Assembly (NCBI GenBank): GCA_025463665.1
Contig: JAODAY010000002.1
Span: 1 to 6,105 of the forward strand
From: Microbacteriaceae bacterium
GTDB lineage: Bacteria > Actinomycetota > Actinomycetes > Actinomycetales > Microbacteriaceae
Reading direction: 5' to 3'
Length of the DNA: 6,105 bases
In this document: positions 6,036 to 6,105 of the stretch, piece after piece
How the letters are laid out: each line of letters starts with the position of its first letter
Numbering within the stretch: the first letter of the stretch is position 1
Made by a program: the position numbers and the translations under genes
The notes under the pieces: model-generated
What the model was told of the DNA's origin: nothing
What the model saw: the letters and a program-made list of their open reading frames with translations, nothing else
Database searches by the model: none

Positions 6036-6105
6036 CTACGCGCCGACCTTCTGCTGTCCGCGACGAGCGCGAAGGAAGTTGAGGCGCTCCTGCAGGAGCT
6101 CCACG
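6036..6105 (-). CDS. rbpA: RNA polymerase-binding protein RbpA, C-terminal end (5' part outside window)
   Basis: On the minus strand, 22 codons from the window edge to TAG (6038-6036) encode VELLQERLNFLRARRGQQ followed by KVGA. The helical ELLQERLxFLRARR ending matches the C-terminal sigma-interacting end of RbpA as I recall it from Microbacteriaceae. RbpA is an actinobacterial transcription factor that binds RNA polymerase and the principal sigma factor and stabilises the open complex. The location supports the call: in M. tuberculosis rbpA (Rv2050) is convergent with the Lnt-Ppm1 fusion gene (Rv2051c), the same arrangement as here. Only about a fifth of the protein is visible, so the identification rests on a short match plus synteny. 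Confidence 0.8.
   Translation of the reverse strand, partial: VELLQERLNFLRARRGQQKVGA

Noticed and set aside
1..6105. Mobile elements, CRISPR arrays, tRNA/rRNA genes, riboswitches, defence or toxin-antitoxin modules
   Set aside because: Reading both strands, I saw no transposase, direct-repeat array, RNA-gene signature or accessory gene. Coding genes cover nearly the whole window, and the largest non-coding gaps are 48 nt (187-234) and 74 nt (5962-6035).

Overview
This is a 6.1 kb, high-GC, gene-dense chromosomal window. Gene content, gene order and protein signatures point to an actinobacterium, most probably of the family Microbacteriaceae. The evidence is the tatA-tatC-helY order, an Lnt gene directly followed by a polyprenol-phosphate-mannose synthase, and the C-terminus of the actinobacterial RNA polymerase-binding protein RbpA on the opposite strand. 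The family-level placement comes from remembered protein features (a HelY with a short arch region, and ICFDI around the Lnt catalytic cysteine), not from a search.

Layout, left to right. Positions 1-186 are the 3' part of tatA (its start is outside the window). Positions 235-1104 are tatC, preceded by a 48-nt spacer, and the exact start is uncertain. Positions 1109-3715 are helY, a Ski2/Mtr4-like SF2 helicase starting 4 nt after tatC. Positions 3726-5252 are lnt, apolipoprotein N-acyltransferase, with a GTG start and a candidate leaderless promoter lying across the helY stop codon. Positions 5245-5961 are ppm1, polyprenol monophosphomannose synthase, overlapping lnt by 8 nt. A strong hairpin at 5984-6019 is flanked by A and T runs and can terminate transcription from both sides. 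Positions 6036-6105 are the 3' end of a convergent rbpA gene on the minus strand.

Functionally, most of the plus-strand cluster concerns the cell envelope. TatA and TatC export folded proteins. Lnt N-acylates lipoproteins. Ppm1 makes the lipid-linked mannose donor for lipomannan-type glycolipids and protein O-mannosylation. HelY is a nucleic-acid helicase that travels with tatC in actinobacteria without a known mechanistic link. Lnt and Ppm1 are separate overlapping genes here, whereas Mycobacterium tuberculosis has them fused in one protein (Rv2051c) next to rbpA (Rv2050).

I found no mobile element, CRISPR array, RNA gene, toxin or defence module. The window looks like conserved actinobacterial core genome, and I see no convincing undescribed system. 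The observations worth checking are a candidate leaderless promoter for lnt, residue changes at conserved positions of TatC and Lnt, homopolymer tracts including a consensus slippery heptamer inside helY, and the bidirectional terminator.
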